Shown here piece after piece: positions 52,541 through 62,710 of a DNA stretch of 64,000 bases. A model generated the notes under the pieces. It did no database searches and was not told where the DNA came from. It worked only from the letters and a program-made list of their open reading frames with translations. A program made the translations under genes and the position numbers. Where the stretch lies: the NCBI RefSeq assembly GCF_047496725.1, contig NC_132975.1:6924001-6988000 (forward strand), written 5' to 3'. The DNA is from Anoplolepis gracilipes (taxonomy: Eukaryota > Arthropoda > Insecta > Hymenoptera > Formicidae). Every line of letters starts with the position of its first letter. Within the stretch, counting starts at the first letter, position 1.

Positions 52541-52562
<22 letters not shown>
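52541..52562. repeat. (GA)n tract
   Basis: About 11 GA units at the edge of a GC-richer patch. Possible GAGA-factor target, otherwise simple repeat. Confidence 0.8.
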
Positions 52563-52569
<7 letters not shown>

Positions 52570-53443
52570 TGCCCGATATCCTATTTCCCTAAATCTTTCT
52601 GAACGCCCGCGACATGACTAACAAAAAACAAAAAAAAATGTTTAATCTTTTTATCGTGTAATTATATAAGCTCATATTAAGCTCAAAATAGTCTAGGGAA
52701 AGATAAAAGCTTAACGCTATGGTTTAATTAATTGGATTAATTCAATGGAGACTGCTGTTCTTGCACGCAGCTAATATTCAAGAAATTCGCAATGTTGAAA
52801 AATAGGCTTTCATATATTTAAATTTCAGAATTTAAGTAGGACTAATATAATAGTCTATATTGATAATTCAGTGCATTAATTTCTATATCAATATATATAT
52901 TGCATTTTATTTAAGTATAAAATATATTTTAAAGTAAAAAAAATACTGTCTTATTTTTATATATCTTAAGTGTTAAATATATTTGTATTTTACAAAACTG
53001 TTGGCCAAGAATATAATTTTTATTTAAACAACTAAACAAATTCAGAGAATTAATTATTAATTAAAGTTTGATATAACAAAGTTTAATAGTATCTAAACAA
53101 CGAAGGAATTTGTTCATCACAAAATAACAAAATGTCTGCATTCCATTATCAAACAATTATTTCAACAAATTAGCATCTAACAATAACATAAAAAAACCTC
53201 CATTTTTCCCTGGCTAACAACGAAAAACGACGATATTATTCATCGTAAAAAAAAAAAGAAACGAAAGAAGACATATCTATTGCGCACAAAATATACAATA
53301 GCTAAAGATAGCTTCGTCCAGAGTTTACCAATCAGATAGTTGCATATCCGCTATCGAACAACGAAAAATGATTGTGTTCCATCGACGCACTATTTAGCAA
53401 CATAAAGAGGAATATCCACCGTAAAAGAGAGTTGCGTTTACTA

Positions 53444-53820
53444 TTAATTAAATGCACACAAAGACACAACCACATGCCGCGAAAGGGGTAGGGAGAAGGG
53501 GTTCCACAAAGAGCAGTTCTGAGGAGCCGCTGCCACGTCCGCGCAACAATGGGCAGAACTACTGTATCGTTCTCTTTTTATATCAACGTACGCTGGTCGT
53601 TCAGGAGGAGCAACGTCGTTGCTGACGTCGACGACGACGCTGCTTGGCTTATCGCGATGGCAGGAGGAGGAAAGGGAGGAAAAGAGGAGCTCTTCTCGCT
53701 CGCTCTCTCTTTGTCTCTCTCTCGCTCTCTCTTTCGCTCTTGCTAGTCGAAACCGGGAAGCATCATGATGGGAATATATAGTCCTCGAAGGGGATGATTC
53801 GTAATAACGCGCGCACGACA
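53444..53820 (-). other. Candidate 5' untranslated exon, CpG-rich
   Basis: GC content is well above the surroundings, with GAGA and CGACGACG runs. The minus strand is open for about 125 codons but has no ATG at its start and its translation is low-complexity (ARAKERARERQRESEREE), so I treat it as untranslated. Possible donors include GTACGTTG near 53588, which is not strong. It fits a first exon of a long minus-strand gene, possibly mGluR. Confidence 0.35.
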
Positions 53821-53848
53821 ACCGCGTTGCCGGTACCGCGGGACAGAC

Positions 53849-53882
53849 TGAAATCGGCGCGAGAGGCGCTCAGCCTCTTATA
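53849..53882 (-). promoter_or_regulatory. Candidate TATA plus initiator core promoter
   Basis: On the minus strand TATAAG (53882-53877) lies 33 bp upstream of the A of TCAGTC (53851-53846), a perfect arthropod initiator, with GGTTGT (DPE-like) starting about 27 bp downstream. The flanks are CpG-rich, and GAGA repeats (53700-53745, minus reading) lie 100-150 bp downstream, as at many paused insect promoters. The TATA box overlaps, in reverse, the acceptor-like end of the inverted repeat, which lowers confidence. A transcript from here would run toward the mGluR exons on the same strand. Confidence 0.4.
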
Positions 53883-53883
53883 G

Positions 53884-54087
53884 GAGGCATCGGGGCGCAA
53901 GCGCGGTTCATGGGGATGAGAAGGAAGGGTTGTCGGTTGTTCGAAAGGGATGGGCCACGTTTCGAAAAGAGTGGCTCCCGTCGATCCACCCCCGCGCGAA
54001 TCGATCGACTTTTCATCAGCGTCTGTCGAAATGGAAGCAACGTCGGAATGTCGTCATCATCGTCGTCACCGTTGTTGTCCTCGTTAA
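53884..54087 (+). pseudogene. Inverted homologue of the 54409-54589 exon, frameshifted
   Basis: After a matching acceptor (CCTCTTATAG) the plus strand reads with the same word order as the minus-strand copy: AVHGDEKEGLSVVRKGWATF. One base is then missing at TTTCG (TTCTCG in the other copy), and beyond that point the original frame resumes only if the deletion is ignored, ending at TAA 54085-54087. A further single-base difference and a 3-base insertion lie in the first 50 nt. The frameshift means this copy cannot make the full peptide, hence pseudogene, though neither copy has a proven parent gene. Confidence 0.35.
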
Positions 54088-54408
54088 GATTATTTGAATT
54101 AAAAAGTATACAAAGCGAAACGTAATTATCGACGTAACTCCGAACGTACACCAAAAAATAGCGCGCAATTAGATCAAGACGATCGTGAGCTCGAGTACAA
54201 TTAGACTAAAAGGAGAAAATTGTGGTGGGTGTTTAATGATGTGTTAATGTAAGCTAATTTTCTTTTTCTTTCTTGAAAAGCACAAGTTTTAACGAATTTT
54301 ATCTTCTCACGATCACTTTGATCTAATTGCGTTTTTTGCTACACGTTTGAATTACATTGGTAATTTATGTTTTGCTTTGTATGTTTTTTAATTAAAATAT
54401 AAATAAAT

Positions 54409-54589
54409 CTAACGACGACGACGATGTTCCGTTGATGCTTCTATTTCAACGAGCGCAGATGAAAAGCCGATTGATTCGCGTGAGGATGGATCGACAGGAG
54501 CCACTCTTTTCGAGAACGTAGCCCATCCTTTTCCAACAACTGACAACCCTTCCTTCTTTCTATCAACCGCGCTTCCACCTTGATGCTTT
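54409..54589 (-). CDS. Candidate terminal exon of an unknown protein (open copy)
   Basis: A minus-strand frame opens after a good acceptor (TTATTTCTTATAG before 54589) and runs about 59 codons to TAG at 54411-54409. It includes KKEGLSVVGKGWATFSKRV, then APVDPSSRESIGFSSALVEI and a short HRRRR tail. The first exon base would be the third position of a codon, so the upstream intron would be phase 2. A homologous inverted copy at 53884-54087 differs from it mainly at third codon positions, as expected if both descend from a translated sequence. I do not recognise the protein and could not find its upstream exons. It may be a young gene fragment, a captured exon in a repeat, or chance. Confidence 0.35.
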
Positions 54590-54650
54590 CTATAAGAAAT
54601 AATAATAAAAATGATAAAAGAAAAATATGGTAACATAAGAAATAATGTTA

Positions 54651-54694
<44 letters not shown>

Positions 54695-55449
54695 ATATGT
54701 ATGGTATGTATAAAATTTGTCTCTTATTTTTTGAGAATATAGTTATCGTAAAGATACGAATCTTAACATTAATTCTTATTCATTCAACTTTAAATAATTT
54801 TTCAGAAAATTCATAGAACATTATACATATATCTTAATAACAAGAGAAGCAGTTGTCAAATTGCATAATAATATTTCAGAAATCCGATTGCATAGTTATA
54901 AATATTATCATTTTTCGGGTTATATACTCTATGGATTTTCATATTAATTAAATTAAGTTTCTCTTAAAAAGAAATAATAATAAAAAAATGACTTAGCAAC
55001 AAGTAGTTAATGAACGTGGAGGAAACTGAGTAAGTAATTTAAGGACTAGTATCTGAATATATAATTTAGCTTGCGTAAATCACACTAGTGTAATCCGGAA
55101 AGCTTATGATGCAATATGTATAATATGCGGCTAGGTATGAACAGCGTATACATAGTTTGTTATTCATCCACTATCAACCAACCTTGTTGTTACACGTGTT
55201 TTGTATTCGAATGTCAGTAAATTTAATTTGCAACTCTTATAAAGAAATTATCAGATTGCTTGTTGCACAATAATGAAACAGATGAAATAAACCATTCAGA
55301 TTACATATGTAGCAAATCAATTAATCCGATATTAAATGTCGTAACTATGTTATTGTTATTATTTATTTTATGTAATACAAAAATATAAATACTTTTAGCA
55401 TATATATTTTTTGTTAACATTTTATCAATAGTAAAATTGATGCGCAAAA
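54578..55449. other. Non-coding spacer
   Basis: AT-rich sequence with a (TA)n(TG)n run at about 54655-54695 and no recognisable exon. If the minus-strand exon at 54409-54589 is real, its upstream intron lies here. Confidence 0.45.
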
Positions 55450-55779
55450 GATGTCAGATTTTGTAAAAAAATTTCTTAATTTTCCAGGCAATTTTGTTTA
55501 AAATTCCAAGTAAAGAGAATATTTTCCAAATTTTTTAATACAACTTTCTCTAAAATATACATATTTTTATTATATATATATTTTCTAATGTTTTTTTATT
55601 CATATGAAGGAGCTTCTTTAGTTTCAAGTGCTAGATTTCTAAATGTACTAAAAAAACTGAATAACTTTTATAAGATAAGCATTTTTTCTTGCATAAAATT
55701 TTCATTTCTTTATCATTAAAAATTACAAAGTATGTACTTTATATTCAATATTATATTAAAACATTGAATATATAAACAG

Positions 55780-55821
55780 AAATAAATAAATAAATAAATA
55801 TATGTATATATATGTATATTT

Positions 55822-55868
<47 letters not shown>
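55780..55868. repeat. (TTTA)n / (AAAT)n microsatellite
   Basis: AAAT units followed, after a short TATG run, by about 16 TTTA units, so the whole folds on itself. It lies inside the hAT-like copy B. Confidence 0.9.
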
Positions 55869-55969
55869 TATTTAATATTTTAACATAATATTGAATATTA
55901 AATATATATTCCTTGTAATTTTTAATGATAAAGAACTGCATAAATTGTACAAAATATGTTATACGATAA

Positions 55970-56520
55970 TCGCGCCAAAGAATAATTCCGCGAGTAATAA
56001 GTAATAAATTATCTCATACGTAATAAATTATCTGATTGCTTCCACAAAGCCCGGTGCATTCCTAGACCTGCTCATTTTCTCCTAATCCTTTGATGCATCT
56101 TCAAAAGCACTCACAAGACTCTCGCGCGACATTTTGCACGACACTGCCAATTTCGATACATGTTATGTTTATTGATACTCGAAATCTATGTCAGACTGGT
56201 ATTTTCCCGCTTACGTATCGTCGTACGAATGATAACAAAATCATCACGTGCAGCGCGTTACATATATACGAAAAATTCGATGTGTACCTTTTTGCGGATT
56301 AATAGATATGTATAATGAAATGAACGTCCGTCTTTCACTTCGACACTTCCGACACTCGTTCGCGCGTATTTCACTTCCTCCCGAATCACTGTTCACGACG
56401 AATTCATTGTTAGATATATCCTTTGACATGCAGGTATCCGTCGACACTTTGGTACTCCTCGAAATGTTACAAAATTCGCGACGTTCGTCAGTCAAGCAAA
56501 TAGCCGTCGAAATATAGGCG
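55970..56520 (-). other. GC-richer insert in copy B, possible transposase relic
   Basis: This part is missing from copy A and has near-balanced base use. The minus strand has an open frame at 56244-56495 whose translation includes SDSGGSEIRANECRKCRSER; the plus strand has overlapping frames too. None matches a family I can name. It may be a decayed transposase fragment, a captured host piece or an older unrelated insertion. Confidence 0.3.
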
Positions 56521-57417
56521 CGAAAGCAATTTTTCTTTACACGGAGAAAATATAATAATAAAAATTAGAATATATTTAATCGTTGAATACGTACAAGAAA
56601 TGGTTCGCAATATTTTTATTCAATAATAATTATATATACAAATATTATAGAGTATTATGTTTTACAAATATTTATAATTATTCAAGTCATTTTGCTGTAC
56701 AAATAAATACATAATCGAATATATAATTTATCATCTTTATTATATAGTAATGTACAGAAAAGGTCATTAATGTTTTTACACATGAATTTATGCATATAAA
56801 TGTATTGATATCTGCATAAATTTTTTTGTAAAAAATTAATGACACTTCCTGTACATATATATGCGTAATTAATTTCTTATAGACGAGCGAAGATACAAGT
56901 GTCTCATCTCGGCACTTATATGTCCGGCATCTCGATTTAGTTTAATATTATATATTATTTAATATGATTTGTTTAATATTATTAATAATGTTTACGTATA
57001 GAACATTTTGTATAATTATTGTAAAATTTTCAAACGTTTAAAATCTGATTAAGAAATGCTAAAAAAATCGTCAATGAACAAAGTAAGCAGCGTGAACTCG
57101 GTGTCTTGGTTTATTCCAAGCTATTTTTTTGTTTAATAGCTAAAAATATTTATTTAATCTATCAAGAATTCTAGAACTATTAAAAATAAAACTAGATCAC
57201 TCTCAACAACTAATAAATTTCCACAAAATAAGAACCACGCCAATTTTAGACACACGGTTGACTGTTCACAATTGAGAACAAAATTATCAAAAAGATAATT
57301 TTCGAAAAAATTTCCTGAATCCTAATAAAATTCCATGAGACTTCTCTGATTTACTCAGATACAAAAGAAATCCCTGAGAATTCCTGGTTTCCCATATTTT
57401 TCCAGAGAGTAGACACC

Positions 57418-58793
57418 TTGGGTCTAAAATTTATATTTTTTTTGCTGTAGTTAATGTTTGTTATTATTCTTTGTTACGACTGAGTTTTGCAAGAAAATGT
57501 TGGCTCGATAAAACTCAACATACTGATTTATAGAAACGTGCATGGCTTAAATATATCTTTGTATAATGTACCAATCTAACATAATGAAACTATAATGTAG
57601 AGAATGTAGTGAGTAATCCATAATTCTCTTTACCTTGCTATCTCTTTACAAGTCGGTTCAGTACGCGAAGACTTTAACCTGGCTCAATTAATTCAGCGCT
57701 AACAGTTTTAAAGAGATGTACGTGAACGTGAAATCGTCTGCTTTCCTCTCACTGCAGTAAACTCTCAGACGAATTTATTACTACTATAAAGATATTTTTA
57801 TTACCAAATCATTAATATTATAATGATGATTAAATTTAATAAAAAATTAAAATAAATTTTGAAAATTGATATTAAAATGCATCGCTTAAAAAGTGTTTAT
57901 AAAATAATATTTTTTAGAAATATAATTTTTACAAGTTAAATGCAATGTTTTTAATATAAATATAAAAATACCTTATAAAATTTTTAAATATTGAAGACGT
58001 AAAATGAATTCATAAATTTATTAATATTTCACATTTTAGATATGAAAAGCAGAAGCTTTATAAACTAGATTAAGCATGAAGGACTTAATTGTATCGCGAA
58101 CAATGCAAATGCGTGCTTCACCTAACAAACACAGCATGTAAAACGACAAATCGTTTACAATACAAAGTTTACGCTCGCTTGGGTTGTCCATTATAAACGG
58201 CAGTCAGTGCGAACGACGCGAACAGGAACTTAATGCAAAATAAACCCGGTTTTCTTCGCCGAACTTCGCGTACGATACGCGGCCAAGTATTCATTTCAAT
58301 TATTATCTGAATTTATCCCTGCTATTGCTGTATCTGACGCATCACGCCAGTCCTTACTACCGAAAGTTACTTCCTTAATTTTTAAGTTCAACACATCCCA
58401 CTTTTGCAATAAGAACAAACTAAAGATTGAGATAAAAGACTACTAAATCTTAAAATACTAATTTATACATATGATTGTTAACAAAGCATTTTCTAATGTA
58501 ATAATTAAAAATTAAAATACATGAATTTGTATTATTAATGATCAGTTTATTTTAATGGGTTTACTTCTTATATATTTTATAATTTTGAAATATTTTTATA
58601 GGTTAAGAAACAATCCTGTATTATATGACATCATAATGAAAGAAATAAAATTTAAATACAAATTTTAGAACAATAATGCATTGCATTTTTTTTTAATTTA
58701 TAAGTATTTGTTTTTAATATATTTTATATTTTTCCGTAAAATATTATTGCAAATAGATGAGAAATCAATTTTATAATAAATGTATTCACTCAC
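57418..58793. other. Non-coding stretch downstream of the small gene
   Basis: AT-rich DNA with a slightly GC-richer patch at about 58080-58400 (several CpG-containing words). No open frame with family resemblance was seen. Its only candidate feature is a possible poly(A) signal of the small gene near 58549 (minus). Confidence 0.5.
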
Positions 58794-58856
58794 CGACTAC
58801 TGCAAAATGTATTCACTTCACCGTTTTCATTGCACTGTTCACTTTGCCTGCATCAC
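58794..58856 (-). CDS. Small hydrophobic protein, exon 2 with stop (predicted)
   Basis: The exon is bounded by an acceptor (CTTTTTCAG before 58856) and a donor-like GTGAGTG at 58793. Joined to exon 1 in phase 1, it adds SDAGKVNSAMKTVK and then TGA at 58815-58813; the other two frames close at or near the exon start. The predicted protein is 52 residues (47 from the second ATG). If the donor is used, the stop lies about 20 nt before the last junction, which is compatible with escape from nonsense-mediated decay. If it is not used, the transcript may run to an AATAAA near 58549 on the minus strand. Alternatively this is an untranslated exon or an upstream ORF of a longer minus-strand transcript. 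Confidence 0.5.
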
Positions 58857-60301
58857 CTGAAAAAGATTTAAATATTTTATTGTTAGTTGACTTTGTCATT
58901 TTTTTTCTTGTTAAAATATAATTTTTGATTTTTTCTTTTTTAATTTAATAGATAAATTCAGATACAATATTTTTTGTTACACTTAAATAAAAAATAAAAT
59001 AAATAACATAAAGCAGTAAATAATACTTCAAGATTACAAATATATTCAATAAAATTTAAATATTTTGCAATCTTTTTTTATTATAAAATATTAAAATCTT
59101 TTTATTATAAATATTAACTTATTGTATGAAAATCTCAACATAATAAAAATTATAATAATGTAAGGATTACACAATAATATATCAAATAATCATTATATGC
59201 AATTAAGTTTTACTGCGAATAAAAAATGAACTATTTCTAAAATAAGAAAAATCTCTATTAAATAATAAAAAGTAAAATAAAAAATATATAATACATAATA
59301 TATAACAAAAATGTAAATATAATAATATAAAATCCAAAAATATAAAAAATGTAAATTTAAAAAAGCAAAAAAAATATTAATTAATTACTAATGGTTATTT
59401 ATGTGATTATAGATCTTATTAATATCTATCATTATTTCTTTAGCCATGATGATAGATATTGATAAGAAACTAATCGGGAAACGTAGATAACTACAATCAC
59501 TTGGATTAATAGTGCGATGTAATGATCTTCTGACACTTTTTATTAATACGACACTCCCAATATTTATTCACACGCACGAGTCGTTTTGAAAAGTGCGCAG
59601 AAATACGGAACATCGAGCAACTCAGTTAGTCGATCAAGAAATCCCATATTAATTTACCATACTAATTAACGACAAAAGACGCTTGCTTCATTAGCACACC
59701 CGATACTCTCGATCGTACGAGTTGAAAAGTTGCAAACAAAAGTTGAAAATAAGAAGTATCGATATATGCTTTATTATGAGATCACATAATAATTAAACTA
59801 TTAAAAGAATTTTTTTTTTTATTTAGCACGAATTTATTCAGACATAAAATGTAAGACACGAAATTATATTCTATAATTATATCTATAATTAAAATATTAA
59901 TTATATCTATAATTAAAATATGAAAAAAAATATATATATTATGTAATGCGAAAACACTGTAATAAGAAATGCGACTAATCGCAATTGCAAGTTATTATAA
60001 TCTGAATTCCGATAATTGCTTTATATTATTCGATAATTCGCATATTTATTATTACTCATACATACGATTTATGATTGAAAATGCAATACGTAATATATTA
60101 AACAATGCGCTCATTTTCTGATGAATGATAATTAAAGTTACAATAACCATATCACGTTTTATTTGATATTATACTTTATTTACGAGCTGCGTATGAAAAA
60201 TGTAAAATTTCGCTGATTAATTACGATACCTCTAGTTTATACTTGTAAAATTAATAGAACGAGAGAACGCGGTATTTTACTCTCATCTTTTTAATACTTA
60301 C
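58857..60301 (-). other. Intron of the small-protein gene
   Basis: About 1.4 kb, very AT-rich, phase 1, with GTAAGT and CAG ends. It contains a short hairpin at 59414-59467 (19-bp arms, one mismatch). I see no other exon in it. Confidence 0.5.
59414..59467. repeat. Short hairpin in the small-gene intron
   Basis: Arms 59414-59432 and 59449-59467 (19 bp, one mismatch) flank a 16-base loop. Probably incidental or a repeat remnant. Confidence 0.4.
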
Positions 60302-60416
60302 TCATGTCACAAGTTTGACAACCGCTATTAAAGTATCGAACGAGATGAGCATAGTTAATCACGGTCATTCCAATCAACACGGCGAAAGATAATCGAGACA
60401 TTTTTTTCCTCAACAT
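60302..60416 (-). CDS. Small hydrophobic protein, exon 1 (predicted)
   Basis: The open frame starts at ATG 60416, or at an in-frame ATG five codons later (60401) that has A at -3 and the better context. It gives MLRKK then MSRLSFAVLIGMTVINYAHL and VRYFNSGCQTCDM, followed by one base before a near-perfect donor (GTAAGTATT at 60301). A short basic start and a hydrophobic stretch of about 14 residues suggest a signal peptide, a signal anchor or an inner-mitochondrial single-span segment. A CxxC pair follows. The intron is phase 1. The matching downstream exon is 58794-58856, where only the frame set by this phase stays open. I do not recognise the family. It could also be the 5' end of a longer protein if other exons are used. 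The neighbouring ZAD gene diverges from it. Confidence 0.55.
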
Positions 60417-60720
60417 CGCGTCGCGTCGAGGCGGGAAACCTGGAGGCTGGTTAGGCAAACGCGAATGAACAATACCGATTTCGATTCTAAGACGCGATCA
60501 GTTGCGTTGATTAGCGCGAATTAACACAATACGATACTTTATTCGGCACTACTGGTAACTGATACTTGCTCGCGTAGAAAAATCACTTGCAACGATGTCT
60601 AAAAACAATAACAGAGGGACGATAAACGGAGCGACAATTTCGACCGATGCTGCTTGCTCTTGAGAAACTCACACAAGTGTGAACGTAACTGCGCATGCGT
60701 ATACATTCAGAGAGGCATGC
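60417..60720 (-). promoter_or_regulatory. 5' region and promoter of the small-protein gene
   Basis: This stretch is GC-richer than its surroundings. It includes TGCGCATGCGT at 60690-60700, which matches the NRF-1 (insect Ewg) palindrome often found at broadly expressed and mitochondrial genes. A TCAGTT initiator-like sequence lies near 60558 on the minus strand, and no ATG I can see upstream keeps a long frame. The exact start site is not determinable from sequence. Confidence 0.4.
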
Positions 60721-61485
60721 TTTTTGGCGCTATAAATGTGCTCTATCTTTGTTCAACTTCAAGAAGGAAAAACAAGGATATGCGACCTCGAGTTATGTGA
60801 CCGATTTGAAAGCAATTAAATTCAATTTTCAGCTTATACCTGCCTAATACAATGAAAATTTACCTGAAAACGATAAGAGAGACTTAATTGTACAAGTATA
60901 AAATATATAGTAATATATAAAAACATCTTAAAACCTATAATCTGCCTTATAGATTTCGAATTGACAAATATATGTGTGCCGATATATTTATATATATTTT
61001 GTAAATATTTATAAGCTTATCTATTTTTATATCCATTTTATCGCATACCTGTATAGTTTTTCTTGTTAGCAGTAATTACGGACATCTCTGGTTTGTGGCT
61101 TATTATGTCGAGAACACGATATTTATATAAAAAAAGAAATACAAATGTACAAATAAATCATTAGTAATCAGTTGAAGTAGCGACATCTTTAATTAACTAT
61201 GCGAAACTTGAGGCGCCACTGATGCACGTACAGAGTTATGTTCGAACCTTTACCTCGTCGGAATAAAGGTATGTACATTTGGTTGACCAATCAGAAACAA
61301 ACTTTGTTTATTCCGATTGGTCAATCAACACTACTTTACTTTGGCAGATTTTGGAACACTTTCAGAGTTTTCTCTCACCCTTTAATATTGTTTGATATTA
61401 CATACGCCGCGTAATAGCTTGCCGAGGTGATCGTCGCCGCTCCTGTCATTTAGATTCCAAAACGAAGAAAACTACTTTGGTTGTT
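60721..61485. promoter_or_regulatory. Shared upstream region of two divergent genes
   Basis: About 0.8 kb between the small-protein gene (minus) and the ZAD gene (plus). The left two thirds are AT-rich and featureless. The right third is GC-richer and holds a hairpin of two opposed CCAAT boxes (61278-61330). The ZAD transcript probably starts between about 61330 and 61470. Confidence 0.45.
61278..61330. promoter_or_regulatory. Inverted pair of CCAAT boxes
   Basis: GGTTGACCAATCAG and CGATTGGTCAATCA face each other across a few bases, forming a stem of about 20 bp with a few mismatches. GACCAATCA is close to the NF-Y consensus. It sits about 155-205 bp upstream of the ZAD start codon, where CCAAT boxes act. 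It could instead be a tiny palindromic repeat that happens to contain CCAAT. Confidence 0.45.
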
Positions 61486-61644
61486 ATGCCGCATCAAATT
61501 ATGAGTTCGAATATCAGTTCGTGCATTGAAAATAAATGCCGTGCATGTATGAAGGAAGGCGGCAAAATGTGTCCCATGTACGATGACAAAACTACCAGCA
61601 CGATTAATTTACCTTATAAACTTGCAGAGCTCACATCCATTCAG
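61486..61644 (+). CDS. ZAD zinc-finger protein, first coding exon
   Basis: The exon encodes 53 residues from ATG 61486 (MPHQIMSSN); an in-frame ATG at 61501 is a possible alternative start. After about 19 residues comes CRACMKEGGKMCPMYD, the first CxxC of a zf-AD (ZAD) domain, then TINLPYKLAELTSIQ, its first helix region. It ends ATT CAG before GTAAAA: phase 0, 159 nt. ZAD domains bind one zinc through four cysteines and mediate dimerisation of insect C2H2 zinc-finger regulators, with DNA-binding fingers further toward the C-terminus. Those fingers lie beyond the right edge. The gene diverges from the small-protein gene. Confidence 0.92.
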
Positions 61645-62652
61645 GTAAAAAGATTGTTTTCAGTTGACATTTAGTTTTAAAATATCACTCAGTTTTACGA
61701 TATTGAATCAATTATGCAGGATAATAAAAAAGTGCGCACTTAACCTCTACGAACATTTTCAATAGGAATTGTAATTGAAATAGCAGACATAATTGCCAAA
61801 GAGGCAACTACTCAAATTCACAACAAAGATTTAAAGGTACCGATAACAGATTTTAAAGAAAAATATGAAAAAAAGTGTTTGATAAAATTAACCACGATTT
61901 TATAGTGTAATTTAGATTTGAAGGTAAACAAGATTTCCAAAAGTTTTACAAGGAACGCATGAGATACTCTTGGTTTAATGATTAATCAGTTGTGTAAATT
62001 TATAACTGATAAATTGTATTACAGCGAATCATTATAATCTTAATGAATCTCTAGCAAGAAAAGGATATGTATTATCACTAGATAACAATGCAGACATGAA
62101 AAAGAGGATATTAATAATTTTGGACTGTATTCTCAGCTCACATTTATTATTAAATGTGCCTCTAAAAGTATTTTTATACATGTGTTTGTATACATTTAAA
62201 AGCACATTTAACGATAAATATGAGCTCAAAATACAGGCCTTTGTGTTTATTGTGCTGTTTATATGATGACATAAGAGTCGATTTTAACTTAAATCATAAA
62301 TTAAACCTAGTAAGGATCAGTAAACCAGATTTGTGACTAGAATTGAATTAGAAGAGGGGATAAGAACTCGATAAGAACTCTCAAAATAATATACAACTTT
62401 ACTTCAAACAGATAGAATTATATATATAGTTTATAAGTTATATATATATATATATGTGTATATATACTTTTCTTTATTATGTTATATATAGATTTTTCCA
62501 TTAGTTAATTTTATTCTATATTATCATAAAGTTTTCTATATTATCATAAATATATTTTTGATGCTCAGCTATACAGCATTTGTGCAACATAATCTATTGA
62601 TTAGAAACACTTTGAAAAAAAATTTAACAAGATTATAAAGTGAAAGTAGCTA

Positions 62653-62657
<5 letters not shown>

Positions 62658-62707
<50 letters not shown>
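62658..62707. repeat. (TA)n microsatellite
   Basis: About 25 uninterrupted TA units inside the ZAD intron. No function is evident. Confidence 0.95.

Positions 62708-62710
<3 letters not shown>

Larger units (their letters stand above)
46522..53443. other. Non-coding, AT-rich region
   Basis: No recognisable exon. Notable patches are a GC-richer block at 48480-48760 with a donor-like CCA|GTAAGTTA near 48643 and an open frame of no known family, a patch near 49600-49870, and a block near 52350-52600 ending in a (GA)n run. Microsatellites lie at 47596-47627 and 48365-48422. Confidence 0.5.
53875..54598. repeat. Long imperfect inverted repeat
   Basis: The arms are about 53875-54080 and 54409-54598, pairing with roughly four bases in five identical by eye, separated by about 330 bp of AT-rich loop. 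The pairing includes the splice-acceptor-like CTTATAG at the outer end and CGT-rich runs at the inner end. A transcript through both arms would fold into a long double-stranded hairpin. Confidence 0.7.
55450..57417. mobile_element. hAT-like non-autonomous element, copy B
   Basis: This is a diverged copy of the element at 12094-13520 in the same orientation. The left end GATGTCAGAT and right end AGTAGACACC are imperfect inverted repeats (ideal GGTGTCTACT). The subterminal parts share long blocks with copy A, for example TAACTTTTATAA with TTCTTTATCATTAAAAATTA, and the right-end CCTAATAAAATT, CAGATACAAAA and ATCCCTGA words. It carries a (TTTA)n expansion at 55780-55868 and an internal block (about 55970-56520) absent from copy A. 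Terminal length and style (repeated CCTGGTTT and TTCCAG words) resemble hAT elements. No transposase was recognised, so the superfamily is inferred. Confidence 0.6.

Noticed and set aside
53444..53821. 125-codon minus-strand open frame
   Set aside because: It has no ATG at its start, the translation is low-complexity and driven by GAGA and CGA repeats, and it lies just downstream of a promoter-like site. An untranslated exon is the simpler reading.
62032..62229. 65-codon minus-strand frame in the ZAD intron
   Set aside because: AT-driven, no motif, antisense to the host gene.
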